Below, one piece after another: positions 1 through 11,781 of a stretch of DNA of 64,000 bases (position 1 is the first letter of the stretch; each line of letters begins with the position of its first letter). The notes under the pieces are model-generated. The model saw only the letters and a list, made by a program, of their open reading frames with translations. It was not told the origin of the DNA and did no database searches. The DNA comes from Azolla caroliniana (Eukaryota; Polypodiophyta). Location of the stretch: assembly GCA_043228905.1 (NCBI GenBank), contig JBHGNT010000016.1, forward strand, positions 3,348,001-3,412,000, written 5' to 3'. The translations under genes and the position numbers were made by a program.

Positions 1-451
1 GATCATGAGTTTTGTAATATTTTAGAGATCCATTTATAACAGAAGTTTAAAATAACATACCTCTTAATACCAATATCTTTTTTATAGCAATTCATTTTAA
101 ATGCCCTTACAAAGATTTTCGCCTTTATGTATGATTCACAAATCATATGACCCAGAAACAAAACAATAATACTAAAGTTGAAAATACTAATATTATGAAA
201 CACATATTTAGATATTTAAGAAAAGAATGGATTAAGGGTGTTAAACACACTGACTGCCCCCAGTAAGGAAGGATAAGAGACGAACATAATATATAATCAG
301 TATCCCCTACTACGAAGTATTTCCCAATGTTATACCTTGGATGTTGAGACGGATGGATCCAAAGGAACACAACTTTGTCCCACTAATAGAGTATTGATAG
401 CATCTCAAGAGGTTGTAATGAAAGGGATACCCAATCCCCTTTATATAACCC
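1..451. other. Gene-free AT-rich flank with a dispersed repeat
   Basis: I see no gene here. The part from about 83 to 290 is a diverged copy of sequence at about 18933-19107: both share the run from a TTTATAG/ATTCATTTTA start through ATGATTCA, ATGACCCA, AATACTAATATTA and AAGAAAAGAATGG to TAAGGGTG. It is therefore part of a dispersed repeat of unknown class. The last five bases, AACCC at 447-451, are the left target duplication of the LTR element that follows. Confidence 0.6.
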
Positions 452-744
452 TGTTGAGAATCGAACTCAACTTCCCTTAGAGATAGTGTTCACACTAGTC
501 AGTGAACATCAGACTAAGCTAGTTTTGTAATTAGTAGAAAGGGCACTTGCCCTAGATCAACTGGTATTTAAACCAACATTTTGTAACTTAGTTATTGTTG
601 GATGTAATTCTATTTTTTATTAATACATCTCCTTGTTCAAGCTCTCTCTCTCTCTCCCTCTCTCACACCTTACGTGTACTCACACACAAACACACAAAGT
701 TCGCTCCCGTTGCATAGCACCACCTACGTCTCACCTTCTTCACA
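452..744 (+). repeat. 5' LTR of the TR-GAG element
   Basis: This 293-bp LTR starts TGTTGAG and ends TTCACA. It contains a short CT tract followed by a CA tract near its 3' end. The primer-binding site starts at the next base. Confidence 0.9.
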
Positions 745-852
745 TGGTATCAAAGCGTGTGGTTATCTAATCAAACTTGCTCAACTATGTTGTGATCACA
801 ACACTGACGACCATCAGAACCGATTCAATCAACAGAGAAAGAAATCGACATT

Positions 853-1514
853 ATGAATACTCAGATGGGAAGCACTCTTCTTACGGAGAAGCTCGACAAG
901 ACAAACTTTGCATATTGGGAATACAAGATGCATCAATACCTTGTTGGAAAAGGTTACTAGAGCTATATCGAAGGAGCTCACGAAACGCAACCCAACCCAA
1001 CCCAACACACGCCGACTACCTAATGTGGGAGCAACCCGCAACCTATGTGTTGTATTGCCTTGCATCATGTGTTCATGATTACATGCTTGGTTATATTCGA
1101 GAGTCGAAAACGCCGAAAGAAGCTTGGGGCAATCTCAAGAAGATTTTTGCGGCCAATACGGCTACACAAAAGCTCCAACTCCGACAGGAGTTGAATAACC
1201 TACAATCGAGGGATATGTCGATCACTAGCTATACCTTGAAGATCAAGGAGTTGTGTGACGTCCTCGAATCGATCAACGTCATCATGGATGATGACGAGAT
1301 GGTGCAAATATGCCTCGACGGCTTGGCACCTCAATTTAGCACAATTATATCGGTCATTCTCGCAAGGGAGAATTTGCCTTCGTTTTTCGACCTTCAGTCG
1401 ATAGTATTGATGGAAGAAAATCATACCCGACAAAGGAGCAATGCACTCGATGGTCAGATGCGCTACTCCCAGTCGGATGATAGAAGAGGATTCGACCAAG
1501 GAAATAGAGGTTGA
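853..1514 (+). pseudogene. Copia-type gag (UBN2-like) remnant
   Basis: The natural start is the ATG at 853, which opens the gag N-terminus typical of plant copia elements (TEKLDKTNFAYWEYKMHQYL). That frame meets a TAG at 958-960 and then shifts: the rest, from about 1010, is read in the +3 frame to 1514. The later part carries TPKEAWGNLKKIF and LQLRQELNNLQ, standard for the retrotransposon gag domain. The zinc knuckle is absent. One stop and one frameshift mean it cannot make full-length Gag. The flanking element has no pol. Confidence 0.85.
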
Positions 1515-1780
1515 TTTGGCTGAGGGTGACAGAGTCACCGACTAGCCACGCTTGAGGGGGAGTACTGAAAGAACATCAGTAATCGCAGAAGTCAATCGAA
1601 GCCGACTAGAGGAGTTGAAGTACGATGATAATCAAGCCAAACAAAGACGTAGCAATCGAACAATCGAAATTGTAGGCCATGTCGACTAACCTTTCGAAAG
1701 CCGATTCAACCGAATTGAAGATTCTCGAGGAGCGAACTGAACTAGCTTTTCGACATCTGGAAGTTCTGTTCGAAGGGGTG

Positions 1781-1965
1781 TGTTGAGAATCGAATTCAAC
1801 TTCCCTTAGAGATAGTGTTCACATAAGTTAGTGGACATCATACTAGGCTAATTTTGTAATTAATAGAAAGGGCACTTGCCCTAATTAGTTGGTATTTAAA
1901 CCAACGTTTTGTAATTTATTTATTGTTGGATGTAATTCTATTTTTTACTAATACATCTCCTTGTT

Positions 1966-2062
<97 letters not shown>

Positions 2063-2105
2063 CACTTACGTTGCATAGCACCACCTACCTCTCACCTTCT
2101 TCACA
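1781..2105 (+). repeat. 3' LTR of the TR-GAG element with expanded microsatellite
   Basis: This is the 325-bp partner of the left LTR. It carries a much longer (CT)n then (CA)n tract at about 1970-2060, which explains the 32-bp length difference. The flanking target duplication AACCC follows at 2106. Confidence 0.9.
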
Positions 2106-2110
2106 AACCC

Positions 2111-4093
2111 AATACTTTAAATCCCCAAACCACCACAACCTTTAATGTTATGCAACCTCGTTGTAAAAGGCTAGATGACGTCACATATAAAGCTAAACAA
2201 GCAACAAAGTCCTAGATAATATGTTGGCATTACGAAAACGTCCAAAGTACCTTACGTATGCTCCAATTGGGGTTTATCTTGGCCTTGGTCTTTGTCAAAG
2301 TAGTTATAAGTAATCACATATAGGTTTCAAAATAGTATCCAAAAGCACTTAAGAGTATAAATGATGTAATATTGTAAGAACACTACAAACCTCAACATTT
2401 GTTATAAGTTGTCTCTAACAATTGCATAGGTTGGCTTTACTTAATCTAGATATAACAATGTTGATAAATCTATATTGACCTATTTCTTCATGTTAAGGTT
2501 AATTTTGGGAAGATGTTCCAAAAACTAAAGACACGATGCCCTCTTGATTACTAAAGTACAATATGTGGTGGCAACTGATAGCTACAAATAAGCAACATTT
2601 CATCACAATTTTCAGGTCCCTTTTAAGCAATAACAGTAACCTGAAGACTTTGTGGGGGTCATGCACTAATGTTAATCACTATGCTTGGTTGGATACATAT
2701 TTTTTATTGAAAGATAGATCTTGGCATAAACCATGAAGCCCATCATTTTTTTCACTAATGGCACTTTTGTCTTCGAATGGGAGGTTATCAAAACTAGTGT
2801 TCTATAACATTTCGGTGCCAGAACAACTCAAAGGAGTTCAGAGGAGATGCGGATCAAATGTCAACAAACACTCAAACACACACATATTACTCTTATGCCA
2901 ACATACAAATACACGCTCTTATACTTACGAGTACACATACACTTAAAACATGTATGAAACATATTGTGCCCACACTTGTATTTAAATAGGCCCATTAAAC
3001 ATATATAAGCACATACACACAATTACACTTAACCCAAAGGCACATATTATGAACACACAATTACATGTTTCATACCATATGTATACATATACACACATAT
3101 TAGCACAACTACCATCTCCTATGACCCCATATCAACAAATCATCTTCCTTGGTCCATGGCACAATGGGTCTGCTCAAAATTTCACACACACAAGTACTGC
3201 CACACCTTAGTTTGTGGTCTTGAAGAATTAGAGGGAAGGGGAGAGACAAAGGTTGACATGTGTAGGGAGAGAATGGAAGATGTTGAAGGCATTGTTGGTG
3301 GGATGTGCAAGGGGTGAAAATGAGAAGGGTGTTTCTAGGATGGGTGTTGACACATTGACAAGCGGGCAACAATGGACATTGGAGGCCTTTGTATGTTGAG
3401 GGGGGAAGTGGGACATCCTGCATGAGTGTAGGGAGTGCAAAGATTTCTTTCACATTCCCTTAGCAACCATTGAAGGGAGCATAACGAGTGAACATGGACG
3501 GTAGGCTCCATCCATAGCTAGTGTATTGTGGAACAAACCGCATATAGTGTAAAGTCTTCGTGGTAGGACACGAGTAAGATGGTTATGTGCTTCAAGCGGC
3601 TAAGCTAGGAATTTAGTAGGGCATTTAAAATGAATACTAAGGTTAAAGGCAAGGGCCCAACTAGGGTGGTCGTAGTGATTGAAGTGGAACAAATCAATTG
3701 GTCTAAATTCATCTCCTCATACTGTATTAAACTAGTAAAAAATTACATGTTTGCTAATTTTCCATAGCGTCCAACGTTATTGCAATTAACCTAAATCAAT
3801 TATTTCTTCCTTCCATGATTAACGAAGAGTCCTCAACCTTGGGATTCCAATCATATTGGACGCTTCATTGAAAACTATATGCCTTGTAAAACTCTCGTAG
3901 AAGTTTAAATGCATTGGTGCATGCACACACACACTAAGAACAAGCACATGGAAAGAATATCTATCATCGGAGAAATGTACAATTCATAGACAGACATGAA
4001 AAGGACACCATAACATACTAATATGGCCGCGTCATGCTCGTGACTTTGTCACTAAAGCTTTAGCCTCATTTGATCCTTCAATTTTATGCAATA
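2111..4093. other. Gene-free stretch
   Basis: No conserved coding segment is visible on either strand. The sequence is AT-rich, with a CA/TA-rich simple patch at about 2860-3100 and a G-rich patch at 3230-3420 on the + strand. Short open frames over these patches have simple-sequence composition. The last five bases, CAATA at 4089-4093, are the left target duplication of the TRIM. Confidence 0.5.
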
Positions 4094-4458
4094 TGTAAAG
4101 AATCAAGAGATGGATTCTGTGCATCGGAATAGATATGAGTTGTGTGTGTGTATGAGAGAGAGAGAGAGAGAGAATATGCAAGCTAAAGTATATTAACAAA
4201 GGAGAAAGACTCGACAACATACAAGGTGGGAGGAGGGTGCTTTATATAGTCACCCTCTCTCTTCATTAACTACAAGACTCATGGAGCATGGGGAATGTGA
4301 AAGCTCATAATTTATGTGTCATAGAATATGATTCTATGACTCATCCTAAATGCTAGAATATAAAGTGGTGACATAATGGTGACTCTTGACCGTTGGAGTG
4401 TCTATTCACTCTCAAGGTGAGTTCACACACTAGACCAAGTTGAGCTTGATTCTCAACA
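4094..4458 (-). repeat. TRIM LTR, intact copy
   Basis: This 365-bp LTR ends in TGTTGAGAATC when read on the minus strand, the same first eleven bases as the TR-GAG LTR, which suggests related copia-type termini. It contains GT and GA microsatellites near 4140-4172. Confidence 0.9.
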
Positions 4459-5024
4459 CGCCCCCTCAAGCTCAAGTCGGGTCGGTTTCAGACGGTATCC
4501 GAAATCCGCTTCGACTCATGTTCTGGAGTCCGCGTCGACTCGCATTTATGCGGAGTTGCGGAATTCGTGCTCCAGATTGCATTGTGCGTAGTTACGAAGT
4601 TTGTGCTTCGGCTTGCGTCTCTCTTCGCGACTTTGCGCGGTATATCGGTTCTTCGCGGTAGATTAGCTCTGATACCATGTAAAGAATCAAGAGATGGATT
4701 CTGTGCAGCGAAATAGATATGCGCTGTGTGTGTGTATGAGAGAGAGAGAGAGTGAGTGAGAGAGACAAGGAGTAAGACACAGAGAATACGCAAGCTAAAG
4801 TATATTCACAAAGGAGAAAGACTCGACAACATACAAGGTGGGAGCAGGGCAGGAATTTGACGGGTGTCATGCCCATCAAAGGCCATTTTGCCTGTCAAAA
4901 ACACACACCCAATAAAAATGTCCGTCAACTAACATATAAACTTACAATTTTCATTTTTCATGTGAAAGGAGCCCAAAATTTATACAAGTCAAATGACATG
5001 CTAAAATTTTATTTTCCATGTCAT

Positions 5025-5064
<40 letters not shown>

Positions 5065-6177
5065 CATTGTATAATGTCATAATACATATTATATATAGTA
5101 TATTTAATATTGTAATATGTACTATGTACTATGTATATTGTAGATTGTAGTATATGTACATACTATAAAATGTACATCCATGATACTACAAAGACATATA
5201 CTATTATAATGTACATTGTAGTATGTACATTTTATAATAGTATAAGTTATAACTGTATATGTATTATGTATAATGTGAGTCGTAACTTATAAGTCATGAC
5301 TCGTGACTAATAACTATGCTTTCAACGTTTCATTTCTGAAGTCCTGAATCCCCCCTCTTTCTCTTTTCCCACTCTTTTCTCTTTTCCCCCTATTTTCTCT
5401 TTTCTTGCTTTCCTTCTTCCTGCTCCTTCTTCTCACTTCCTACTCCCTGTTCCTTGGTCGTTGCCCATTGCTCCCAACACACTCACTACTCGTTGCTCCC
5501 TGTCGCTTCTCAGTGATTGCACATCTGCTATTTGCCACCACTCTGAGGTATGTATTTGTCTTTTTTTTTTCTATTTCTCTCTATTTTCTCGCTCGAATGC
5601 ATTCCTCGCTTATTTGACTCGGGTTCGATCCCCACTTATTTGAAGGGTGGCCATAGTCATGGGGGTCATCATGGGCGGAAATAATATGACAAATCAATCT
5701 ATCTGTCTCTCCTCCTGCCCTCCCCTATTCTTGTCTTAACAAACGGTGAGAGATCACAAATTATTACAAGAAACTAATATCATGTTTGGATGTATTTTGT
5801 GCTTGGGCATTGGCCAGCCCCCCCAATAATTCTCTTAATATCGAGTATAAATGCAGTTGGAATAACACTTAAATTTAGATCTATGACTGGCTTATCTCCA
5901 TTTCATATGAACTCTCGTAGAGTAAAACATGGTCTCACATTCTACATTGAGGATACAATCTCATGTTGTCATCCTTACTTTCGATATTTTCTTGGAATAA
6001 CCCCTTTGAAGTTCACACCACTTGATTGGCTTTCTTCCTGTTTCTAGATGTATTGGGGTTGTGCTCTTAACTCCCTAAATGAAGGCAGTGAAATCTCTTT
6101 TATACTTTCATTGTTTCATTCCACAAGCTTGCTGAAATGCTTCCTCCCATACCTTTTTTGTAAAGCAGAATTTGTGT

Positions 6178-6795
6178 GATGCATGCATACGAATGACATT
6201 GTTGTAATCTCCCATCTTTGGGTTGTGCTCAACTGCCACATGCTCTCAAATTCCTAGTATGAATCTGTGTGGTTTCATTCACCATGTATTCCAAGTGTGC
6301 TGACTAGGTATGGCAACACTAAGGTGTTTGAAACTGTGAACCACTTCAATTGCCTCCTCTTCATGATACTCTACAGGCTATTGACTGTTAGATTAGACAT
6401 TGCTTCTCACCATGAACTTGATCTTAGGCACTTTGATTGCTAGGCCACTATTCTCAAAAAAGGAATGATCATATCTAGAAGCGTTTGCAGTCATAGTTGA
6501 TAACATGTCTCAAAATACAACATTGTCTGCATAAATGTGTGTAAGAGCATGCTTGGTTTATGTGATGCATGCATACAAATGACATTGTTGGAATCTCCCA
6601 TCTTTGGGTTGTGCGCAAGTGCCACATGCTCTCAAATTCCTAGTATGAATCTATGTGGTTTCCATTCACCATGTATTCCAAGTGTGCTGACTAGGTATGG
6701 CAACACTGAGGTGTTTGAAACTGTGAACCACTTCAATTGCCTCCTCTTCATGATACTCTGCAGGCTACTGACTTTCAGATTAGACATTTCTTCAT
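6178..6795. repeat. Direct duplication inside the hAT element
   Basis: Two copies, about 6178-6412 and 6561-6795, are offset by 383 bp and differ at scattered positions. Both run from GTGATGCATGCATAC through GTGCTGACTAGGTATGGCAA to TTAGATTAGACAT. The function is unknown. On the minus strand an open frame crosses the right copy, but I recognise no domain in it. It may be a captured host fragment that was later duplicated. Confidence 0.75.
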
Positions 6796-7062
6796 AGTCT
6801 TGCAATTCGAGGACCAAAAGTGTTTCTGTGTAGACTTCTATACCATGGAACTTCAAAGGCACAAATAGTACAACAACTCCCCACACCCATCCTAAGAACT
6901 CTTACCGTAACTTCAGATTTGCATGTGCATGTAAGCTAATGTGAGCCTTCATCTTTCTTCGTTTTTTTTTTATAGATTGGAAGATCTAGAGTGGAAACTA
7001 TCCTTTATTGCCCATCTCATCTTTGTTTTTTTTCTTGGTTTGTGAATTCTCTCAGTTTCAAG

Positions 7063-9311
7063 AGTATGTCCTGCCCCAAAAAACATAGATCACACCAACC
7101 TTCCATTAAGAGTGTGTTTTGCAAGAAAGCACATCTTAATGATACTCCAAATAATGATGAAGAGGTTGTCACAAATGTAAATGTGTCAACATCGTCTTCT
7201 AATAAAACAAAAAGAAAGTGGAGAAACCAGTGGACTTTGCTCCACCCATGGGCATATTTGACAAAGTCCTTATTAGGTGATGAAAAAATAAAATGCATGT
7301 TGTGTGAAGATGCGAGAAGGAATAATGTTTTTACAGATGGTGGATCGCTTAGCATGCAATTGTCATCATTGAATGAGCATTCTAAGTCATCCGACCATGT
7401 AATAGCAAGTGCTATATATCATGTAAAGATACAAAAGGAAAATGCAAATGTGAAAGGCCCAGTGGATGACAAAATTTAAGAAATCATGCATTTAGAAAAT
7501 GAGAGGATAATCTTATGCATGAAGTTGGTTCATTTTTATGCTTGTAATGATATTCCATTAGAGAAATATGTAAAACAATGTCAGTTACAAAGAGAACTTG
7601 GTACTCCAAATGCCCCTGCCTCAAATGAATATGGTGCTTATGCTAATGTTAAATCTGCAAGAGAATTCTTAATGGCTATTAAGAACCACACAAGAAAACT
7701 CTTGTATGATGAAATTTGTGGTAGTCCATTTTTCTCCATCTTGACTGATGAAGGCATCGATCGGACATTGGAAAAACACCTCATTATCTATGTCTTGTTC
7801 TTAATGAAGGTGGCAAAGGGGAGCCACAATGTAAATTTGTGCGTCTTCTTTCGGTGGAAAATGGGAAAGCTGAAGGTATCTATAATACTATCAATGAATT
7901 CATTTTGAAGAGCAATTTAGATTTTAAAAAACTAGTGGCTTTTGCAAGTGATGGGGCATCATCTATGGTAGGTAAGAACAATGGAGCAATTTCTAAGTTT
8001 CAATTCATGATGCCTAATATTTTGGGAGTGCATTGCATTGCACATCGTGAAGCACTTGCCATAAAAGATGCATATATAATGTCTCATGCACATGTGTTTA
8101 GCTTCCTTGATGCATTTGCAAATAAAGTATACTCTTGGTTGGGAAAGTCAACTAATAGACACAAGGAGCTAAAAGAAATAATGAAACGACATGGTAAGGG
8201 TGATTTGAAGGTGCTTAAAATTCACTCCATAAGATGGTTATCTTGAGGCCAAGTAATGGAGAGACTAGTTACACTTATGCCTGCAATTTTAGAACAATGG
8301 GAAAAACATGAGAAAAAATGGTACGAGTATGCTACTATATTCCAAGTGCAATTTATGTTACACCTATTGGCAGATATTCTTGTGGAATTAAATAAATTAA
8401 ATGAGCAATTCCAAAGGGAATTAATGGATGTAACTATGCTTGGTGTTCACTTGGATATCATCCATGAGAAACTTCGAAGACAATATTTATCTTGTGAAAC
8501 ATTTGGCACCGGGTCTATGTTTCTTGCAAACTTTCTAGATAATGGGAAAGATGGCATACTCACATATATTGGATGTGATAATGTTACTCATTCATATCCG
8601 TTGAAGTTTATACCAATTCCAAACCCAAAAGAGGTAACAAAACGATCAAGAAGACTAGTAAGTGGTCTTGATAGTGAGAATGAAGATAGTGATTTCAACT
8701 TGAATATGTTTCATGGTAATGTGGAAAATGGTAGTTTGGATGAATGCATTAACATTGGAAAGGACTTTGTCCAACATGTTATTGATGCCTTAAACAATCG
8801 TTTCCCGGATGTTACATTTTTCAATGTTGTAAAGTTGTTTAATCCGTCTTCATATCCCATTGAGGAAAATGAAAGAGAGAGAAAGACAACGGAATGGTTG
8901 CACAAACTTATTGGGAAGTTTAATATTGATAGGCAAATTGTTGACATGAAAAGATGCTTCAGTGAACGAGAAGATTTTGTTGGTATGCTTGATAGAATTG
9001 CTAAAGGAAGAGGAATGCATGATGCATGGGATATTTGTTGCAAAGCACAATCTTGGTGGCAATTATTTCCGGGTATTATGCAATTGTGGCAACTATGTAT
9101 GACTATTCCTATTAGTACAACAACATGTGAACGAGGTTTTTCACGTCAAAATATCATAAAAAATGATATTAGAAACGGTTTATCTTTGGAAACTTTAGAT
9201 GCTTTGATGTTTATATCCTTGAATGCTCAAGATACATCAAACATTTGTTGGAGGGATATATTTAACCTTTGTTATGAAGAAAAAGAGAGAAGGATATTAT
9301 CATTAAAGTAG
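7063..9311 (+). pseudogene. hAT transposase, ZNF862/DUF4371-like, broken
   Basis: The product would bind the TIRs and catalyse cut-and-paste transposition. The start ATG at 7063 is the first in a frame preceded by a plausible splice acceptor. Order: a zinc-finger-like region with a CxxC pair (about 7298), an RNase-H-like core with the segment FASDGASSMVGK followed by HCIAHREALA, and a C-terminal hAT dimerisation region with TTTCERGFSRQN ending at 9311. Three lesions are seen: TAA at 7477-7479, a one-base frameshift near 7800-7810, and TGA at 8244-8246 where relatives have arginine. Everything else is open, so the death is recent. It could still serve as a source of TIRs mobilised in trans. 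Confidence 0.9.
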
Positions 9312-9852
9312 ACACATATTTTACAATGCTTAATATGAGTCACTGTATGATAAACATTTTTTTGGGTTTTTTGGGTTTTAAGAAATATATGATGATTTAA
9401 ATATTCAATTTGTATGATTTCATTATCTTTGTGAGGTAGTTACATTTATTTTTGTATCTTTGTATACTTTCTATAGTTCAAGCATTATATGTTTTTCATT
9501 ATTAAAACTTGTATGTCAAATGACATGTTAGTTTTGGCACTCTCGTGTCATATGACATACATCTTTAAAAAGTGCTCATCAAAAAACGTAAAGACCAACC
9601 TGTCAAATTCAGGCCCTGGGTGGGAGGAGGGTGCTTTATATAGTCACCCTCTCTCTTCATTAACTACAAGACTCATGGAGCATGGGGAATGTGAAAGCTC
9701 ATAATTTATGTGTCATAAAATATGATTCTATGACTCATACTAAATGCTAGAATACAAGGTGGTGACATAATGGTGACTCTTGACCGTTGGAGTGTCTATT
9801 TACTCTCAAGGTGAGTTCACACACTAGACCAAGTTGAGCTTGATTCTCAACA

Positions 9853-10738
9853 CAATATATACTACCTATAACGACCAAATAATAATCTAAAGGAAAGGAG
9901 AAGAAAAGAAAGATGCACATCACATGGCAAATTGATCCCCTAGAAATGTCTATTATACCACATCTTGCTTCTCCTTGAGGAAAGATTCAAGTCAACATCA
10001 TTAAGAGTCTTGCTTTTGCACATCTCGTGAAGAAAAGGTTCAACGCCCTTTATTCTTCGTGGTATAACAATCGTCCCATTGTTATTTAACGTTCTCCTAG
10101 ATATTACATGTTTAAATAGTAAATGACATCTGAACGATAATCGAATTTCCTCAATCGTACATCATGAGCCTAAAACTTCATTGACAAGAAATATATGCCT
10201 TGGTCTAGAAACCCCCATTGTAACTCCCAAAGTTAAATTATGTCAACCATGAGTAACATAGTTCATTTTCACCTTCTACTTTGTAGTAAATAATCACAAT
10301 AAGGGTTGACAATCATGTTATACAAAATTCAAATAGAAGAAATCAATTGCACACAAAAGACAAATTCAACTTTCAAGGCCTCTTGTATGAGAGGCTAGCT
10401 ACGATGTGGTCTATAGCATGACTTCTTGGACTCTCCAATAAATTCATTTTAATTTATTTATTTTTGAAAAAGGGCTAGTTGTGTGGCAAATTGTAATAAT
10501 AAACATACCTTGATGAACATTGCATCAGTTATATTCAATGTGTTCCTACTATGTGGTATGTAGCATGACTTCTTGGACTTTGAAATAAATTCATTTTAGT
10601 TTTCTTTAGAAAAAGAGCTAGTTGTGTGGCAAAATTATAAATTTATAATAATAAACATACTTTGATGAACATAGTTCTGTTCAATGTGTTCCATCGATTC
10701 GGATAGAGTATTTTCCTACTGCATTGAAGTTCATTGAA
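9853..10738. repeat. Gene-free stretch with a 147-bp tandem duplication
   Basis: After the TRIM target duplication at 9853-9857 there is no recognisable gene. Two tandem copies at about 10404-10550 and 10551-10692 share TAGCATGACTTCTTGGACT at the start, AAACATAC in the middle and CAATGTGTTCC at the end, with small indels between them. Confidence 0.7.
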
Positions 10739-10740
10739 TA

Positions 10741-11779
10741 ACCATTCAGTTAAGTGCGCCCTTGAATGCAAGGAAGAAGTGCGCACTTAGAGCTTTTTTA
10801 CTCGATTTTGTTTTTTCCAAACTTTTTGTTTCTTCTCCTACAAAACTTGTTCACAAAAACCATTCTTTCGTTTTTTTTCTTCTATAGCAGAACTTTAACT
10901 CGTAGGAAGAGAAAAAGATCTAAAATTTGCGTGCCAAACTTTCGTTCTCACTTGTTGTGGTAGAAACTATTCGTTGTTCTCTTCTCTAGTAAAACTAGAG
11001 CACTTTGTATGCTGAAGATTGTTCTAATTTGTTTACAAAAAAGTTTTCACTAATGGGAGTGATTTTCATAATTCCTTTTCTTTAACGTGAAATTGCAAGT
11101 TTTTCTTCTTATGGATGAGTAGTTTGCACTATCATCTCAAATGCAGCTATTTTTTGCTCGACAATCCAATTTATGGAGCTTTACAAGCACAAATATATAA
11201 TGCAATATATATTTTCTCGCATGGACTAGAACTTTGCAAGAAATAAGAAGAAGACGAAGCGGAAAGGAGAGGGAGCAAGGAGAAGGAAGTACAAAAAGGA
11301 AACATAAGAAGGAAGTAGAAGAAGATGAAGAGGGGAAGGGGAAGTAGAAGGAATAATAAGAATCAAGAAGAAGATGCAATAGTAGGGAGAAACATTATGA
11401 AAAGGAAGTAGTGTAAAAGAAGAAGAATCAAGAAGAAGATGCAATGGAAGAAGAAGAACAAAACAAATCACTAGGACTAATAAGAATCCAGAAAAGGAAG
11501 TGGTATAGGACAAAATAAGGAAAGGACGGAAGAACAATAAGAAGCATAAGAAAAAGAATCAATAACACGAAGCAATAGAAAGAGCATTGGTGTAATTTCA
11601 TCATGAAACAACGTAATTTTTTTTTTTTGGATTTTGACCTCTATAAAAAAAAGCGCACTTAATAGAATAGCACACTTAACCAAATGTTTTTCTTTTTCTT
11701 TTTGTTAAAGGATTTTCTTCAATAGTATTAAGAAAAAATGCCCAAAGGCTATACAACTTGAACCTCTTAACCAAATGGT
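10741..11779. mobile_element. TIR DNA element, copy A (TA-flanked)
   Basis: The left end ACCATTCAGTTAAGTGCGC mirrors the right end CTTAACCAAATGGT, and TA dinucleotides flank both (10739-10740 and 11780-11781). A second inverted end-like motif, CACTTAACCAAATG at 11673-11686, could be an alternative terminus. Near the right end, TTTCATCATGAAACAA and CTATAAAAAAAAG are shared with copy B at 16956-18119, so the two are one family. There is no transposase. The interior has a GAAGAA-rich tract at about 11246-11470. TA flanks fit a Tc1/mariner-like origin; the superfamily is an inference. Confidence 0.65.
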
Positions 11780-11781
11780 TA

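Larger units (their letters stand above)
452..2105 (+). mobile_element. TR-GAG-type non-autonomous LTR retrotransposon
   Basis: Two direct LTRs, 452-744 and 1781-2105, both begin TGTTGAGAATCGAA and end CTTCTTCACA. They enclose 1036 bp. A primer-binding site, TGGTATCAAAGC, complementary to the 3' end of initiator tRNA-Met with one mismatch, abuts the left LTR at 745. The 5-bp target duplication AACCC is perfect at 447-451 and 2106-2110. The only coding trace is a copia-type gag, and there is no room for protease, integrase or reverse transcriptase. This is the layout of plant TR-GAG elements, which must borrow enzymes from an autonomous copia relative. The LTRs differ mostly by expansion of a CT/CA microsatellite in the right one. 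The boundaries are secure; the class name is inferred from structure. Confidence 0.9.
4845..9618 (+). mobile_element. hAT transposon with perfect 8-bp target duplication
   Basis: Terminal inverted repeats are CAGGGCAGGAATTTGACGGG on the left and, reverse-complemented, CAGGGCCTGAATTTGACAGG on the right. The 8-bp duplication GGTGGGAG lies at 4837-4844 and 9619-9626, the size expected of the hAT superfamily. Subterminal TGTCAAATGACATG-like motifs occur at both ends (about 4987 and 9513). The element is 4774 bp and carries a ZNF862-like hAT transposase with three lesions, an internal 235-bp direct duplication and a TA microsatellite at about 5029-5062. It landed inside the right TRIM LTR, so it is younger than the TRIM. 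Confidence 0.95.
4094..9852 (-). mobile_element. TRIM (miniature LTR retrotransposon), split by a hAT
   Basis: The element reads on the minus strand. The left-hand LTR is 4094-4458 (365 bp). The right-hand LTR starts at 4678 with the same TGTAAAGAATCAAGAGATGG, is interrupted after 4844, and resumes at 9627 to end at 9852. The internal region, 4459-4677, is only 219 bp. It holds the reverse complement of a purine-rich PPT (CGCCCCCTCAAG at 4459) and, directly against the other LTR, the complement of an initiator tRNA-Met primer site (GCTCTGATACCA, 4666-4677). There is no coding sequence. The target duplication CAATA is perfect at 4089-4093 and 9853-9857. Short internal region, intact termini and no genes define a TRIM. 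Confidence 0.92.

Noticed and set aside
5617-5640. tRNA-like B box (GGGTTCGATCCCCA)
   Set aside because: No A box or acceptor stem lies upstream, so it is not a tRNA. It could be a worn SINE trace in the hAT, but nothing else supports that.
9489-9704. Open frame across the hAT right end
   Set aside because: It runs over the TIR, target duplication and LTR, so it cannot be a conserved gene.
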